NCBI GenBank assembly: GCA_964627535.1
Contig: CAZVJW010000032.1
Location: forward strand, 1-47,664
Length of the DNA: 47,664 bases
Origin: UBA1447 sp964627535
Lineage (GTDB): Bacteria; Bacillota; Clostridia; Oscillospirales; Acutalibacteraceae
Direction of reading: 5' to 3'
The notes under the pieces were generated by a model, which was given only the letters and a program-made list of their open reading frames with translations, was not told where the DNA came from and did no database searches. Shown here piece by piece: positions 8,965 to 16,907 of this stretch. Position 1 is the stretch's first letter. Every line of letters starts with the position of its first letter. A program made the translations under genes and the position numbers.

Positions 8965-11520
8965 TTATCTGACAGTTTCAAGCCGGATAGCTTTCACTTC
9001 ATCAGCCTTCAGTCCCTGAATATATATTGTTCTGTTTTCTCCGGGCAGCAAGTTAAAAAATTCATCCTCGGGGATTCCGTTTTCAAGGCTAAAATGCACG
9101 GCATGGCAGAAGTTTTCGGCGGATATGCGGATAATTACGCCATCCTGAACCTCTTTTATTAAGTCTGCTTTCAGCTTGCCTTCCGGTAAGTTAAGGTCTT
9201 TGGTCACATTTTGCCTGAGGATAACCGAGCGCACAGTCTCGTCTTCAGGTTTGACTGCCCAAACCTCTTTGCAGGCATCGCCTTCGGTCAATGGCACTTC
9301 CAAAACCACGCCGCGGAAGAATGGCGGGATGGTAATAGCAACCTTTTCAACTCGCGACGTTGCCCCGTCAAGCGGAACCCAGCCCGCCTGAGCGCTGATA
9401 CTGATTACATTCGCCGTATCATTGCAACCGGTTACGGAAACCTTGTCTCCGTTTTTTCGGAGAATCAGTTTAAGGGGCTCAAACGCTCTTTTAACGCCAT
9501 AGAACGACGGTTTGCGGCGCAGATAATAATCGATGATAGTCCAGCCCACTTCACCCCAGCAGTCGTTATACATCCAGAATAAAGCACCCGAGCACTGCGG
9601 TTTGCTGCGTATGGCCTCCAAAGAATAGTTCAGCATGAGGGACTGCACCAAGGAGGCATATAAAATATATTCCGGCAAATCGAGTTCTCTGTCGGTGTAG
9701 TGCTTTTGGATGCCCGCGTTAACTGTATGCTTCTCAAAGGTATTGTTGTGAATGTCCCAAACTGTGCTGTTTCTGTCAACACGTTGTCCGTCAAAATATT
9801 CTTCAATGCTTTTTAATTGGCAGGGGCCGGGATAACCGTATTCCGAGATGAATTTTGATGTAATCTTGTCATATTCCTCCGGCGTAATGCGTTTTTCCAT
9901 ATCCCGGTTCATCATGCAGTCGCCCCAGTGATGCCTGTCGCCAATCTCGTTGCAGTCGGGGTCTTCGCCGCCATACGGTGATGAGCTCCAGTAGGGGATG
10001 TGTGCGCAGTTTTTATGCACGATGACCGGAGCAATCTGGTTGTAGATGGTCAGGCCATAACCTTTACTGTAACCGTAGATGAGACGACGGTGCTCAAAGC
10101 CTTTGTACATGCCTTGATTTTCATTATTGCCGCACCAAAGTGCCAGAGAGGCATGGTTGCGGAGTCTCTTGGTTTGGTAATCGATTTCTTTTTCAACTTC
10201 CCTTTGAAACCAATCAAGATGGTCGGGGTAAAGTGAGCAGGCAAACATAAAGTCATACCAAAGCAAAATCCCGTACCGGTCGCAGGCCTCAAAGAATGCG
10301 TCGCTTTCATAAAGTCCGCCGCCCCAAACACGCAGCATGGTGAAGTTGGCAGCCTTTGCCTCGCGGATTAGCTTATCGTATTTTTCATCGGTCACTCTGG
10401 CATAAACGGCGTCGGCAGGTATCCAATCGCCACCCTTGCACATCACCGGTTTGCCGTTTACCAGAAAACGGAAAATCCGGTTTTTATCATCAATTCTGCC
10501 GGTGTCCAGCTCAATTGTCCGGATACCGTATTTATATTCGCTTACCGCCTCAAAACCGCCGCTCTGCGCGGTGATTTTTACATCATAAAGCGGCTGCTCA
10601 CCCATACCGTTGGGCCACCAAAGTTTGGCATCGGTGACTTCGAGTTCAAGCTCAACAAAATTCATGCCGGATATCATCAGGATATCCTTTTTTCCAGCCT
10701 CGGCAGCTTTTTCACTATTAAAGAACAGTTCAATCTTCACATCAGCGTCTATTGTCGGAATAAGCCGCAGGTTCTCCACCTCAACAACTGCTTTGATTTT
10801 GGCAGGATGTCCAATACTGAGAACAGAAAGGCAGCTGCTCCGGACAGTAATCCGGTTAAAACAGTTGATACGGGCGCCTTTCATGATGCCGATGGTGGCA
10901 ATGCGGGGGCTCCAGTCCCACCCGTAGACATACTGGGGTTTGCGGATAAACGCGCGGCGCTTATCCCCGCGGCGAATATTCCTGTCGCCGTCGGATTCGC
11001 AGCCGACTGCCCAGCCGACTTCGGCGACATCCTCCTCGCTAATATGCTCCAAACCGCTGGTAACCCTTACCAACAGGGAGTTTTGCCCTTCTATAATATA
11101 CGGCTTAATATCATATATAAACGGGTAGTGTGTGCTGTGGTGCGAACCTATATGAATCCCGTTGAAAACGATGTCCGCTTCCGAATCGAGTGAGTCTATT
11201 TCCAGTTCAATCAATTCGCAGCTCCTATCAAATTCGCTGCTTTCAATAGTCCGAAAAAACCACCAGGAGCGTTTCTCAATCCATTCGCTCTCAAAGCAAT
11301 AACCGGCTTTGACAGGGTCTTTTATAATACCGTTTTCAATCAGCGGCATATGCACGTCGCACGGCAAGCCGGTTTTCAGCCAGCCTGTTCCCGTCCCGCC
11401 GCCTGTTTCAAGGATCGAATCCTTCCGGTTCAGTATTTGCGCCGCTTCGCCGACACCCCATGTCAGCGGCGCGTCCCGCAGCTCCCAGTTCTTTTCAAGA
11501 GAAATAATCATGATTTTCAT
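8965..11520 (-). CDS. GH2 beta-mannosidase-like glycosidase
   Basis: 851 residues from the ATG at 11520 (GAAGGACAG just upstream); the frame also opens at a GTG at 11571 and has another ATG at 11511, so the start is uncertain by a few codons. GH2 layout: N-terminal sugar-binding jelly roll (SWWFFR, FNGIHIG), Ig-like domain (LWWPNGMGEQPLYDV), and a TIM barrel. Acid/base Glu is in LWCGNNENQG (Glu467) and the nucleophile in FISEYGYPG (Glu560). WGGGLYE before the catalytic region is characteristic of beta-mannosidases in GH2. No signal peptide, so it cleaves imported mannosides. Probably one operon with the sulfatase maturase. Confidence 0.9.
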   Translation of the reverse strand: MKIMIISLEKNWELRDAPLTWGVGEAAQILNRKDSILETGGGTGTGWLKTGLPCDVHMPLIENGIIKDPVKAGYCFESEWIEKRSWWFFRTIESSEFDRSCELIELEIDSLDSEADIVFNGIHIGSHHSTHYPFIYDIKPYIIEGQNSLLVRVTSGLEHISEEDVAEVGWAVGCESDGDRNIRRGDKRRAFIRKPQYVYGWDWSPRIATIGIMKGARINCFNRITVRSSCLSVLSIGHPAKIKAVVEVENLRLIPTIDADVKIELFFNSEKAAEAGKKDILMISGMNFVELELEVTDAKLWWPNGMGEQPLYDVKITAQSGGFEAVSEYKYGIRTIELDTGRIDDKNRIFRFLVNGKPVMCKGGDWIPADAVYARVTDEKYDKLIREAKAANFTMLRVWGGGLYESDAFFEACDRYGILLWYDFMFACSLYPDHLDWFQREVEKEIDYQTKRLRNHASLALWCGNNENQGMYKGFEHRRLIYGYSKGYGLTIYNQIAPVIVHKNCAHIPYWSSSPYGGEDPDCNEIGDRHHWGDCMMNRDMEKRITPEEYDKITSKFISEYGYPGPCQLKSIEEYFDGQRVDRNSTVWDIHNNTFEKHTVNAGIQKHYTDRELDLPEYILYASLVQSLMLNYSLEAIRSKPQCSGALFWMYNDCWGEVGWTIIDYYLRRKPSFYGVKRAFEPLKLILRKNGDKVSVTGCNDTANVISISAQAGWVPLDGATSRVEKVAITIPPFFRGVVLEVPLTEGDACKEVWAVKPEDETVRSVILRQNVTKDLNLPEGKLKADLIKEVQDGVIIRISAENFCHAVHFSLENGIPEDEFFNLLPGENRTIYIQGLKADEVKAIRLETVR

Positions 11521-11601
11521 CTGTCCTTCATCGTAATTATTAAATGACTTACCTATGTCCCGAATACTCACACCTGTTTGCTATCCACTATCCACTGCCC
11601 A

Positions 11602-12156
11602 CTAACTTAATGTCACCTTGATAGCCGACCCGTTGTATTCGGATTTTTTAAGCTCAACAAAAATATGCCATTCGGCCATGTCGTCCGTTCCGACTTTTGG
11701 CACATCCCTCTTCACGGAAATATCGGTGACTTCGTCACCCTGCATAATTTTTGCAACTTCATGCCGGACGGACCCGCTGCCTTCTTCCAGTAAAATAAGT
11801 ACAAGCACATAGTCGTTGAAAAATGCGTCATTATAATTGCCCGCTTGAGCCAAAAATCCTTTATCAGTGTTGGGTGGAACAGGGTCACGCTTTTCCAGAT
11901 TATATTTATCTTTGTTTTCCTTGTAATAATTGTCAAGCGCGTCTTTCGATTTTATGACGGTAACAACCGGATATTTGATACCCTCGTTGTACCCGTCTGT
12001 ACGGACATAATACGCGGAAAAACTCACTAAATCCGGAGTTGTAGTTGTTGAGTTATTTTTTGTTGAAATCGTTGTTTCTTCATCCCTTTTCCCGCCGCAG
12101 CCGGCAAGGCAAGCTATAGCCAGCGCAGTAAAACAGGCAATTATTTTTTTAAACAT
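11602..12156 (-). CDS. Lipoprotein of unknown function
   Basis: 184 residues with a type II signal peptide: MFKKIIACFTALAIACLAGC, lipobox LAGC with Cys20 for diacylglycerol attachment. A Thr/Ser-rich linker (about 28-43) precedes a globular domain ending in HIFVELKKSEYNGSAIKVTL. The domain has alternating strands and resembles small protease-inhibitor-like or DUF lipoprotein folds, but I do not recognise the family. It lies 81 bases upstream of the GH2 gene with a promoter of its own at 12203-12232. Located at the outer face of the membrane. Confidence 0.75.
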   Translation of the reverse strand: MFKKIIACFTALAIACLAGCGGKRDEETTISTKNNSTTTTPDLVSFSAYYVRTDGYNEGIKYPVVTVIKSKDALDNYYKENKDKYNLEKRDPVPPNTDKGFLAQAGNYNDAFFNDYVLVLILLEEGSGSVRHEVAKIMQGDEVTDISVKRDVPKVGTDDMAEWHIFVELKKSEYNGSAIKVTLS

Positions 12157-12202
12157 ATTATCACCGTCTTTCTTAAATTTGACGAGTTCTTTCTTGCTGA
12201 AT

Positions 12203-12232
12203 ATTATATCATAATTCCATGATACCTGTCAT
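12203..12232 (-). promoter_or_regulatory. Promoter of the lipoprotein gene
   Basis: Reverse strand ATGACA (12232-12227), 18-base spacer, TATAAT (12208-12203), 46 bases before the start codon. Confidence 0.5.
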
Positions 12233-12254
12233 TAAAATATGTTTGTTGAATTTG

Positions 12255-12271
12255 TATCACAAAGTGTGATA
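12255..12271. promoter_or_regulatory. Perfect 7-3-7 dyad between divergent lipoprotein and tcdA genes
   Basis: TATCACA-aag-TGTGATA is a perfect inverted repeat in the divergent promoter region, placed like an operator. The regulator is unknown; half-site TGTGA recalls CRP/FNR-type sites but spacing differs. Confidence 0.45.
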
Positions 12272-12353
12272 AAGTAATGATATAAACAGCTGCTGAAATC
12301 GGCCGCCCGGCAGTGAACCCTTTGCTTTGGCGGCAGCATTGAAACGGAATACT

Positions 12354-13142
12354 ATGTTAAATGAGTTTTCACGAACAGAACTTCTTCTTGGAAAAGAATC
12401 TATGAAAATCCTGAAAGCTTCCGCAGTCGCCGTGTTCGGCATCGGCGGAGTAGGCTCTTTTACGGCCGAAGCCCTTGCGAGGGGTGGAATCGGCAGGATT
12501 GCTTTGGTTGACGACGATAAAATTTGTCTGACAAATATCAACAGGCAGCTGATCGCCACCCATAAAACAATAGGGCAAAAAAAGGTTGAAGTGATGGAAA
12601 GCAGAATTCTCGATATCAACCCCAAATGCAAAGTTGAAATATTTGAATGTTTTTATTCCGCTCACAATGCCGATGAAATTGACCTTTCAAAATTCAGCTA
12701 TGTTGTGGATGCGATCGACACGGTTTCCTCAAAGCTTGTCTTAATCGAAAAAGCGCAGCAAGCGGGTGTTCCTGTCATCAGCTGCATGGGCGCCGGGAAC
12801 AAGCTGGACCCGACAAGGTTCGAGGTTGCGGATATCTATAAAACCTCCGTATGCCCGCTGGCTAAGGTGATGCGCAAAGAGTTGAGGGCAAGGGGAATAC
12901 CTTCTCTGAAAGTAGTCTATTCAAAAGAAGAAGTGCTGAAACCCGAAGAAGGTGAAGATATCAGTTGCAAAAGCAACTGCGTTTGTCCGCCGGGAACAAA
13001 AAGAAATTGCACCGCCAGGCGGCAGGTTCCCGGCAGCGTTTCGTTTGTCCCTTCGGTAGCGGGGCTTATTTTAGCGGGCGAGGTTATCAAAGGCTTGATA
13101 AAGTGCGCGGATAATACTAATTCACGATTAAAAAACCTCTAA
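12354..13142 (+). CDS. tcdA: tRNA threonylcarbamoyladenosine dehydratase (TcdA/CsdL)
   Basis: 262 residues from the ATG at 12354 (an in-frame TTG lies nine codons upstream; neither has a strong RBS). E1-like ThiF/MoeB fold: GIGGVGS nucleotide-binding loop near 30, LVDDDKICLTNINRQ, DAIDTVSSK, and the family C-terminal pattern CPPGTKRNC and VPGSVSFVPSVAGLI. The enzyme cyclises t6A37 to ct6A in ANN-decoding tRNAs using ATP. Odd feature: the last eight codons and the stop are supplied by a miniature inverted-repeat element starting at 13115, so the natural C-terminal tail has been replaced by TNSRLKNL. The conserved core is complete, so it is likely functional. Confidence 0.92.
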   Translation: MLNEFSRTELLLGKESMKILKASAVAVFGIGGVGSFTAEALARGGIGRIALVDDDKICLTNINRQLIATHKTIGQKKVEVMESRILDINPKCKVEIFECFYSAHNADEIDLSKFSYVVDAIDTVSSKLVLIEKAQQAGVPVISCMGAGNKLDPTRFEVADIYKTSVCPLAKVMRKELRARGIPSLKVVYSKEEVLKPEEGEDISCKSNCVCPPGTKRNCTARRQVPGSVSFVPSVAGLILAGEVIKGLIKCADNTNSRLKNL

Positions 13143-13247
13143 AAAACCAAGCAAAAGCTTTGATTCATACTATTCGCCATTTAATGCAGAATAGTATTAT
13201 GGGGTTTTATGCGGATTTTTTTGTTAGGTTTTTATGAGTAATTAGTA
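13115..13247 (+). mobile_element. MITE copy A (133 bp, long subfamily)
   Basis: Terminal inverted repeats TACTAATTCACG... and ...GAGTAATTAGTA, flanked by TA, with an internal hairpin (ATACTATTC/GAATAGTAT, about 13168-13198). Near-identical to copy B in inverted orientation and homologous to the shorter copies C and D. It overlaps the 3' end of tcdA and ends 39 bases before the GH16 start. No coding capacity; TA ends suggest mobilisation by an IS630/Tc1-mariner-type transposase, which is not encoded here. Confidence 0.8.
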
Positions 13248-13286
13248 TAATATGCGATTTAATTATACGGGAGAGGGGAATATGAC

Positions 13287-14261
13287 ATGATTGAATTCAT
13301 CAGGCTGCTGTTCTCAAAAAGGCAGGCGTCAACCGTCCAGATGCTCGGTAAAAGATTTGTTCACTTGCTTGAAAGCGGCACAATAAGCTTAAAAACTTTC
13401 CTCGCGCTGGCGCTTGTTGTCGGGCAAATGTTTACTGTGTTGGCTTTTGACCTCGGTATGAAACCCCGCGGGCAAGTTCTTGATTTGAGCAAATTTGACC
13501 TTGTCTGGTCGGATGAATTCAGCGGCACCGAGGTTGACCCGAACATCTGGGGCGGGCACTATGTATGGGGCAATGCGGAAGCCCGCAACGGCGGATACTG
13601 GCACAGCAGCATGGCATCTGTGGACGGTAACAATCTTACCATCAAAACAGAATATCTCGACGAAGGTGCCGGCGGCAAAGGCCCCGGTTACTATTCGTAT
13701 GGCATGGACACCAGAGGCCGTTATGAACAGCGCTACGGTTATTTTGAAGTGCGCTGCAAAATGCCCGCTTCGCAGGGCCTTTGGTCGGCGTTTTGGATGC
13801 TTAACGACGACACCTTTTTGGAAGACGGCACAGGGCAGGACGGCACGGAAGTCGATGTTTTCGAATCCACCTTCTATAAAGACGCATGGTATGGCCAGGG
13901 GAACAACATCGTTTCCGGCGTGGTTTTTGACGGCTACAAAGAGGCCTCGCAGGGATTAACAATCGGCAAATACCGCGTTGACGGCAACATTTACAATGAG
14001 TTTCACACCTATGGTTTGGAATGGAACGAGAATATCTATATCTTTTATGTGGATGGTGTTGAAACCGGCAGAACAAGTTTCGGCGGTGTTTCAAGAGCCA
14101 AGGAATGGCTGATTTTGTCCGTCGAGGTTTCGGGAAAAGACGGGATCGCAAGCGGGGACAACCACGGCACCGGTTATATTGCAAAAACCAAGGTCTGGCC
14201 GGCGAATTTTGTTGTCGATTATGTAAGGGCATATCAATACAAAGATTTGCTGCCTGCCTAA
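13287..14261 (+). CDS. Membrane-anchored GH16 endo-beta-glucanase/galactanase-type hydrolase
   Basis: 324 residues. The GH16 catalytic signature is GTEVDVFES with nucleophile Glu188, Asp190 and acid/base Glu193. The jelly-roll domain spans about 70-318 (FDLVWSDEFSG at the start, FVVDYVRAYQY at the end, both family hallmarks). Residues 1-34 are basic and 35-56 are hydrophobic, forming an uncleaved anchor or atypical signal, so the enzyme is exposed outside the cell. The ATG at 13287 follows GAGAGGGG; a closer ATG at 13281 runs straight into a stop. Likely substrates are beta-1,3/1,4-glucans, agarose-like or carrageenan-like polymers. A MITE end 39 bases upstream provides a candidate -10 (TATAAT at its junction). 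Confidence 0.9.
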   Translation: MIEFIRLLFSKRQASTVQMLGKRFVHLLESGTISLKTFLALALVVGQMFTVLAFDLGMKPRGQVLDLSKFDLVWSDEFSGTEVDPNIWGGHYVWGNAEARNGGYWHSSMASVDGNNLTIKTEYLDEGAGGKGPGYYSYGMDTRGRYEQRYGYFEVRCKMPASQGLWSAFWMLNDDTFLEDGTGQDGTEVDVFESTFYKDAWYGQGNNIVSGVVFDGYKEASQGLTIGKYRVDGNIYNEFHTYGLEWNENIYIFYVDGVETGRTSFGGVSRAKEWLILSVEVSGKDGIASGDNHGTGYIAKTKVWPANFVVDYVRAYQYKDLLPA

Positions 14262-14285
14262 TACTAACCACCAACAAAAAGCAAA

Positions 14286-14340
14286 AAGGCTGTGAGCATC
14301 AGGGTTTTTCCTGCGGCTCACAGCCTTAAAATATTTTTTT
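14286..14340 (+). terminator. Intrinsic terminator of the GH16 gene
   Basis: AAGGCTGTGAGC pairs perfectly with GCTCACAGCCTT (14286-14297/14316-14327), followed by a T-rich tract ending at 14340. Confidence 0.85.
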
Positions 14341-14366
14341 CAGCCGTTTTCATCATTGTCCCGAAT

Positions 14367-14711
14367 TTAGAAGCTTTGATAATACATAGTTATGCCAAGC
14401 AAAAAAGATGCAATATTAAGCAATGTCGAAACGGATAAAGCTTTTGTAAATTTCATATTTCCGAGCATTCCCAAAACATAAGCCTCGGTTAAAACCGCGA
14501 TTATTTCAAACAAAAGCAAACTTATAAAATAGTATCCGGGCCCGAACACTTTGACGGCTGCCATTAAAAGCAGGTTCATTGCCGGATTTGTGAGCATATT
14601 GCACAGCAAACTGTAATAAACAAAATTCCGTTTTCTGAAGAGGAGATAAATGAATGCCCCTTCAACAACAGAAGTAATGATGAAGTTTGCTATGAAGACA
14701 ATATATATCAT
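14367..14711 (-). CDS. Small integral membrane protein
   Basis: 114 residues with three to four predicted membrane helices (about 3-23, 32-52, 58-78, 88-110). No enzyme motif visible and no family recognised. It starts two bases after the stop of the 72-codon gene and is the last of three reverse genes beginning with an MFS transporter, so it is translationally coupled and may be an accessory subunit of that transporter or an unrelated membrane protein. Confidence 0.65.
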   Translation of the reverse strand: MIYIVFIANFIITSVVEGAFIYLLFRKRNFVYYSLLCNMLTNPAMNLLLMAAVKVFGPGYYFISLLLFEIIAVLTEAYVLGMLGNMKFTKALSVSTLLNIASFLLGITMYYQSF

Positions 14712-14713
14712 TG

Positions 14714-14932
14714 TTATTCTTCGGGCTGTTTATCTTTTGGCTCACCGTTGTTTACGCTGCCGGTTTGATTTTTTTTACGTGCTTTTTTAATCAGGATAAC
14801 GGCGATAACAATGATGGCGATTACCCCGATCACAATTAGCGCAGGGACACCGAATAACATCAGGTATGTCGGGCCGGCGGCTACATCAAGCAAAGTGACT
14901 GCTGACTTCTTGTTTAATTTTTTCATGGACAT
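14714..14932 (-). CDS. Small single-span membrane protein with charged tail
   Basis: 72 residues: a short basic N terminus (MSMKKLNKKS), a segment resembling a signal or re-entrant stretch, one strong transmembrane helix (about 27-49, FGVPALIVIGVIAIIVIAV), then a charged hydrophilic tail (KKARKKNQ... PEE). It may start at the second ATG (MKKLNKK); AAAGGA lies upstream. The gene overlaps the MFS 3' end by 47 bases and is followed after one base by the 114-codon gene. Function unknown. Confidence 0.65.
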   Translation of the reverse strand: MSMKKLNKKSAVTLLDVAAGPTYLMLFGVPALIVIGVIAIIVIAVILIKKARKKNQTGSVNNGEPKDKQPEE

Positions 14933-15974
14933 TCATTCCTTTTATATTATTTGCCGATAAGAATGTGAAAACAGCGGATAACAAAACAAATGCCGTTAAA
15001 ACAAGGAACACCGCGCCGGAAGGTACGCTGAAAAAGTAAGTCGGCACATTTCCGCAAAGCAAAGCTAAAGTTGTCAGCCCAAAGGCCAGGCCGGGATTCG
15101 CCGGGAATTTTGATGCCACAGTGCAAAGAGTAATGGGCATGGTTATGTTGAATAGAATAATACCGGCAACAGAGAGGAAAGCGATGTTTTTGCCGGCAAG
15201 CAAAAAGGGAATCGAAAGGATCAGAGCGGAAACACCGGCCGTTTTTGCACCAAACCTGTCGCCGAGCATACCGCCGGATGCTTTTCCGAAAAACGCGCCA
15301 AAGCCGGGAAGCAAGCTAAGAAATGTTCCTGTTTTCCACTCCGCCGGGATAATCGAGCCGCCAAAAGAGCGGATAACTATCGAAAAAAAAGCAAAACAAA
15401 TAACTGCCGCAAAAGGTAAACCGGATGCAATATTAAACCTGCAGGCAATTCTGCCGTCCGGTTCCGCATATTTAACAAAGAGCAGCAGCAGAGAGCCGGA
15501 TATAATTATTAAAGCAAACGGCAGCAAAATAGACGGACTTCCGCTTTTTCCGAAAATCGTTCCGAAAGAAACACCAAGAGCGCCCGTTGAAACGAAGATT
15601 CCGCTTCTCGCCATCTTTCCGTTTGCCTGCCTCAGGCAGTCAATCCCGCCGCCTATATGAAAACATGCGTTTCCGAGCGCGCAAAGGCAAAGTGAAAGCC
15701 AAGGAAAAGGCATTGTTAAAAGCCCGGTTGCCAGCAAGGCCCAGCCCATGAGCGAAACAGGTATTTTGGGCCGGCTGTCGCAAAAATATCCGATCATCGG
15801 CTGAAGCCCGAAGGCTAAAATATTATACATTAAAAAGCCTATGGCAACAGAATTCAGTTCATTCATCCGGGGTTTGAAATTGCCGAAAAGGACAAAGAAA
15901 CATACGAAATCCACGCAAAAGTGGGAAAGCGTATATGCAAACAAGGCTTTTGATTTCCGGCTTATTCCGATCAC
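14886..15974 (-). CDS. MFS transporter
   Basis: 362 residues with about 11-12 hydrophobic helices, arranged as two halves; the second half contains GFGAFFGKASGGMLGDRFGAKTAG, whose G-x-x-x-D-R-x-G stretch is the MFS loop 2-3/8-9 signature. It starts at GTG 15974, with AGAG directly upstream, so the start is not secure. First gene of a three-gene unit. Substrate unknown; length is on the short side of the family, and the N-terminal half is less typical. Confidence 0.8.
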   Translation of the reverse strand: MIGISRKSKALFAYTLSHFCVDFVCFFVLFGNFKPRMNELNSVAIGFLMYNILAFGLQPMIGYFCDSRPKIPVSLMGWALLATGLLTMPFPWLSLCLCALGNACFHIGGGIDCLRQANGKMARSGIFVSTGALGVSFGTIFGKSGSPSILLPFALIIISGSLLLLFVKYAEPDGRIACRFNIASGLPFAAVICFAFFSIVIRSFGGSIIPAEWKTGTFLSLLPGFGAFFGKASGGMLGDRFGAKTAGVSALILSIPFLLAGKNIAFLSVAGIILFNITMPITLCTVASKFPANPGLAFGLTTLALLCGNVPTYFFSVPSGAVFLVLTAFVLLSAVFTFLSANNIKGMNVHEKIKQEVSSHFA

Positions 15975-16022
15975 CTCTGAATCAAAGCATTTTCAACGAT
16001 AAATATGATTGCGTTTGATTTA

Positions 16023-16907
16023 TTATACTTTTTCTTTTTCCGGCCTAGCCAGCCTTTCGGCATTCAGGTGATATATCTTTTCTGTTACTTCTGCCGGCAG
16101 ACCGAGTGAATCGAAAAGCGCCCGGTGCGTGTTGTCAAAGCAGTCCCTGGCGTAAAGCAGCCGGTCCTGAAAACGCAGAATGAAATCCTTTGTATAATCA
16201 AGGTCGCGGGAAAGCGCGTTGAGGCAGGAACCCGCCGAGCCGTCGCAGAAAAGGTTCGGATATTTTTCAAGCAGAACCTCAACCATGCCTCCCGGAACAA
16301 CCGGGCCTTTCGGATAAGAGGTTTGCAGCCCGAGTTCGTCGTTTGAGATATGACACCAGAAGCCCGGCGCGTGCCCCAGAAAGTTCGTCTCCGGGCAGAG
16401 CTTCAACAGTCTTTCAAAGGTGTCAATCCCGCCGCCGAACCAGTAATTTGGGCGTGGGTAATTCGCGCTTCTCCCGGTGGCCGTGTCATAATCAAAATGG
16501 ATGGTAACCGGCAGCCCCGCCTCGCCGCACCAGCGGTAGAGTCTGAGAGCGTCCGGATTATCAACCATCATACGCAGCTTCACTTCCCCGCAGACCTGCA
16601 CACCGTACAGGCTGACCGCAGCTTTGAGCTTATCCAGCGCGTCCGGCCGGCGCGGGTCGGGCGCATAGCCGAGTATAAAACGGTCAGGCGCTTTTTGCTT
16701 ATAAGTTAACCCGAGTGCAAAGGGGATCGGCCCCTGCCCGCCCGCCGCTAAAGGCAGCACAGAGTTGTTGCCCGGGTCATATTCGTCAGCAGGTGTTTCC
16801 CAGGATAAAAGCCAGGTTTTCGCAATCCCGTATTTGTCTATGTTAGCAATGAATTTGTCAAAATCATGTCCGTGCCAGTCTGCATGGTTGTGGGCGTCGA
16901 TTATCAT
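16023..16907 (-). CDS. Amidohydrolase-family (Amidohydro_2-like) metal-dependent hydrolase
   Basis: 294 residues in a TIM-barrel amidohydrolase layout. Metal-binding motif HNH at residues 6-8 (IDAHNHADW), then Glu108 (CGEVKLRM), His137 (TIHFD), His179 (GHAPGFW) and Asp255 (YARDCFD). This is the pattern of the amidohydrolase_2 group (decarboxylases, lactonases and related hydrolases). The start codon overlaps the stop of the DegT gene (ATGA) with GGAGG upstream, so the two are translationally coupled and probably act on one substrate, perhaps an amino sugar or cyclitol derivative. Substrate unknown. Confidence 0.85.
   Translation of the reverse strand: MIIDAHNHADWHGHDFDKFIANIDKYGIAKTWLLSWETPADEYDPGNNSVLPLAAGGQGPIPFALGLTYKQKAPDRFILGYAPDPRRPDALDKLKAAVSLYGVQVCGEVKLRMMVDNPDALRLYRWCGEAGLPVTIHFDYDTATGRSANYPRPNYWFGGGIDTFERLLKLCPETNFLGHAPGFWCHISNDELGLQTSYPKGPVVPGGMVEVLLEKYPNLFCDGSAGSCLNALSRDLDYTKDFILRFQDRLLYARDCFDNTHRALFDSLGLPAEVTEKIYHLNAERLARPEKEKV

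Noticed and set aside
12327..12353. TTG start for tcdA
   Set aside because: No RBS; the ATG at 12354 aligns with the family start.
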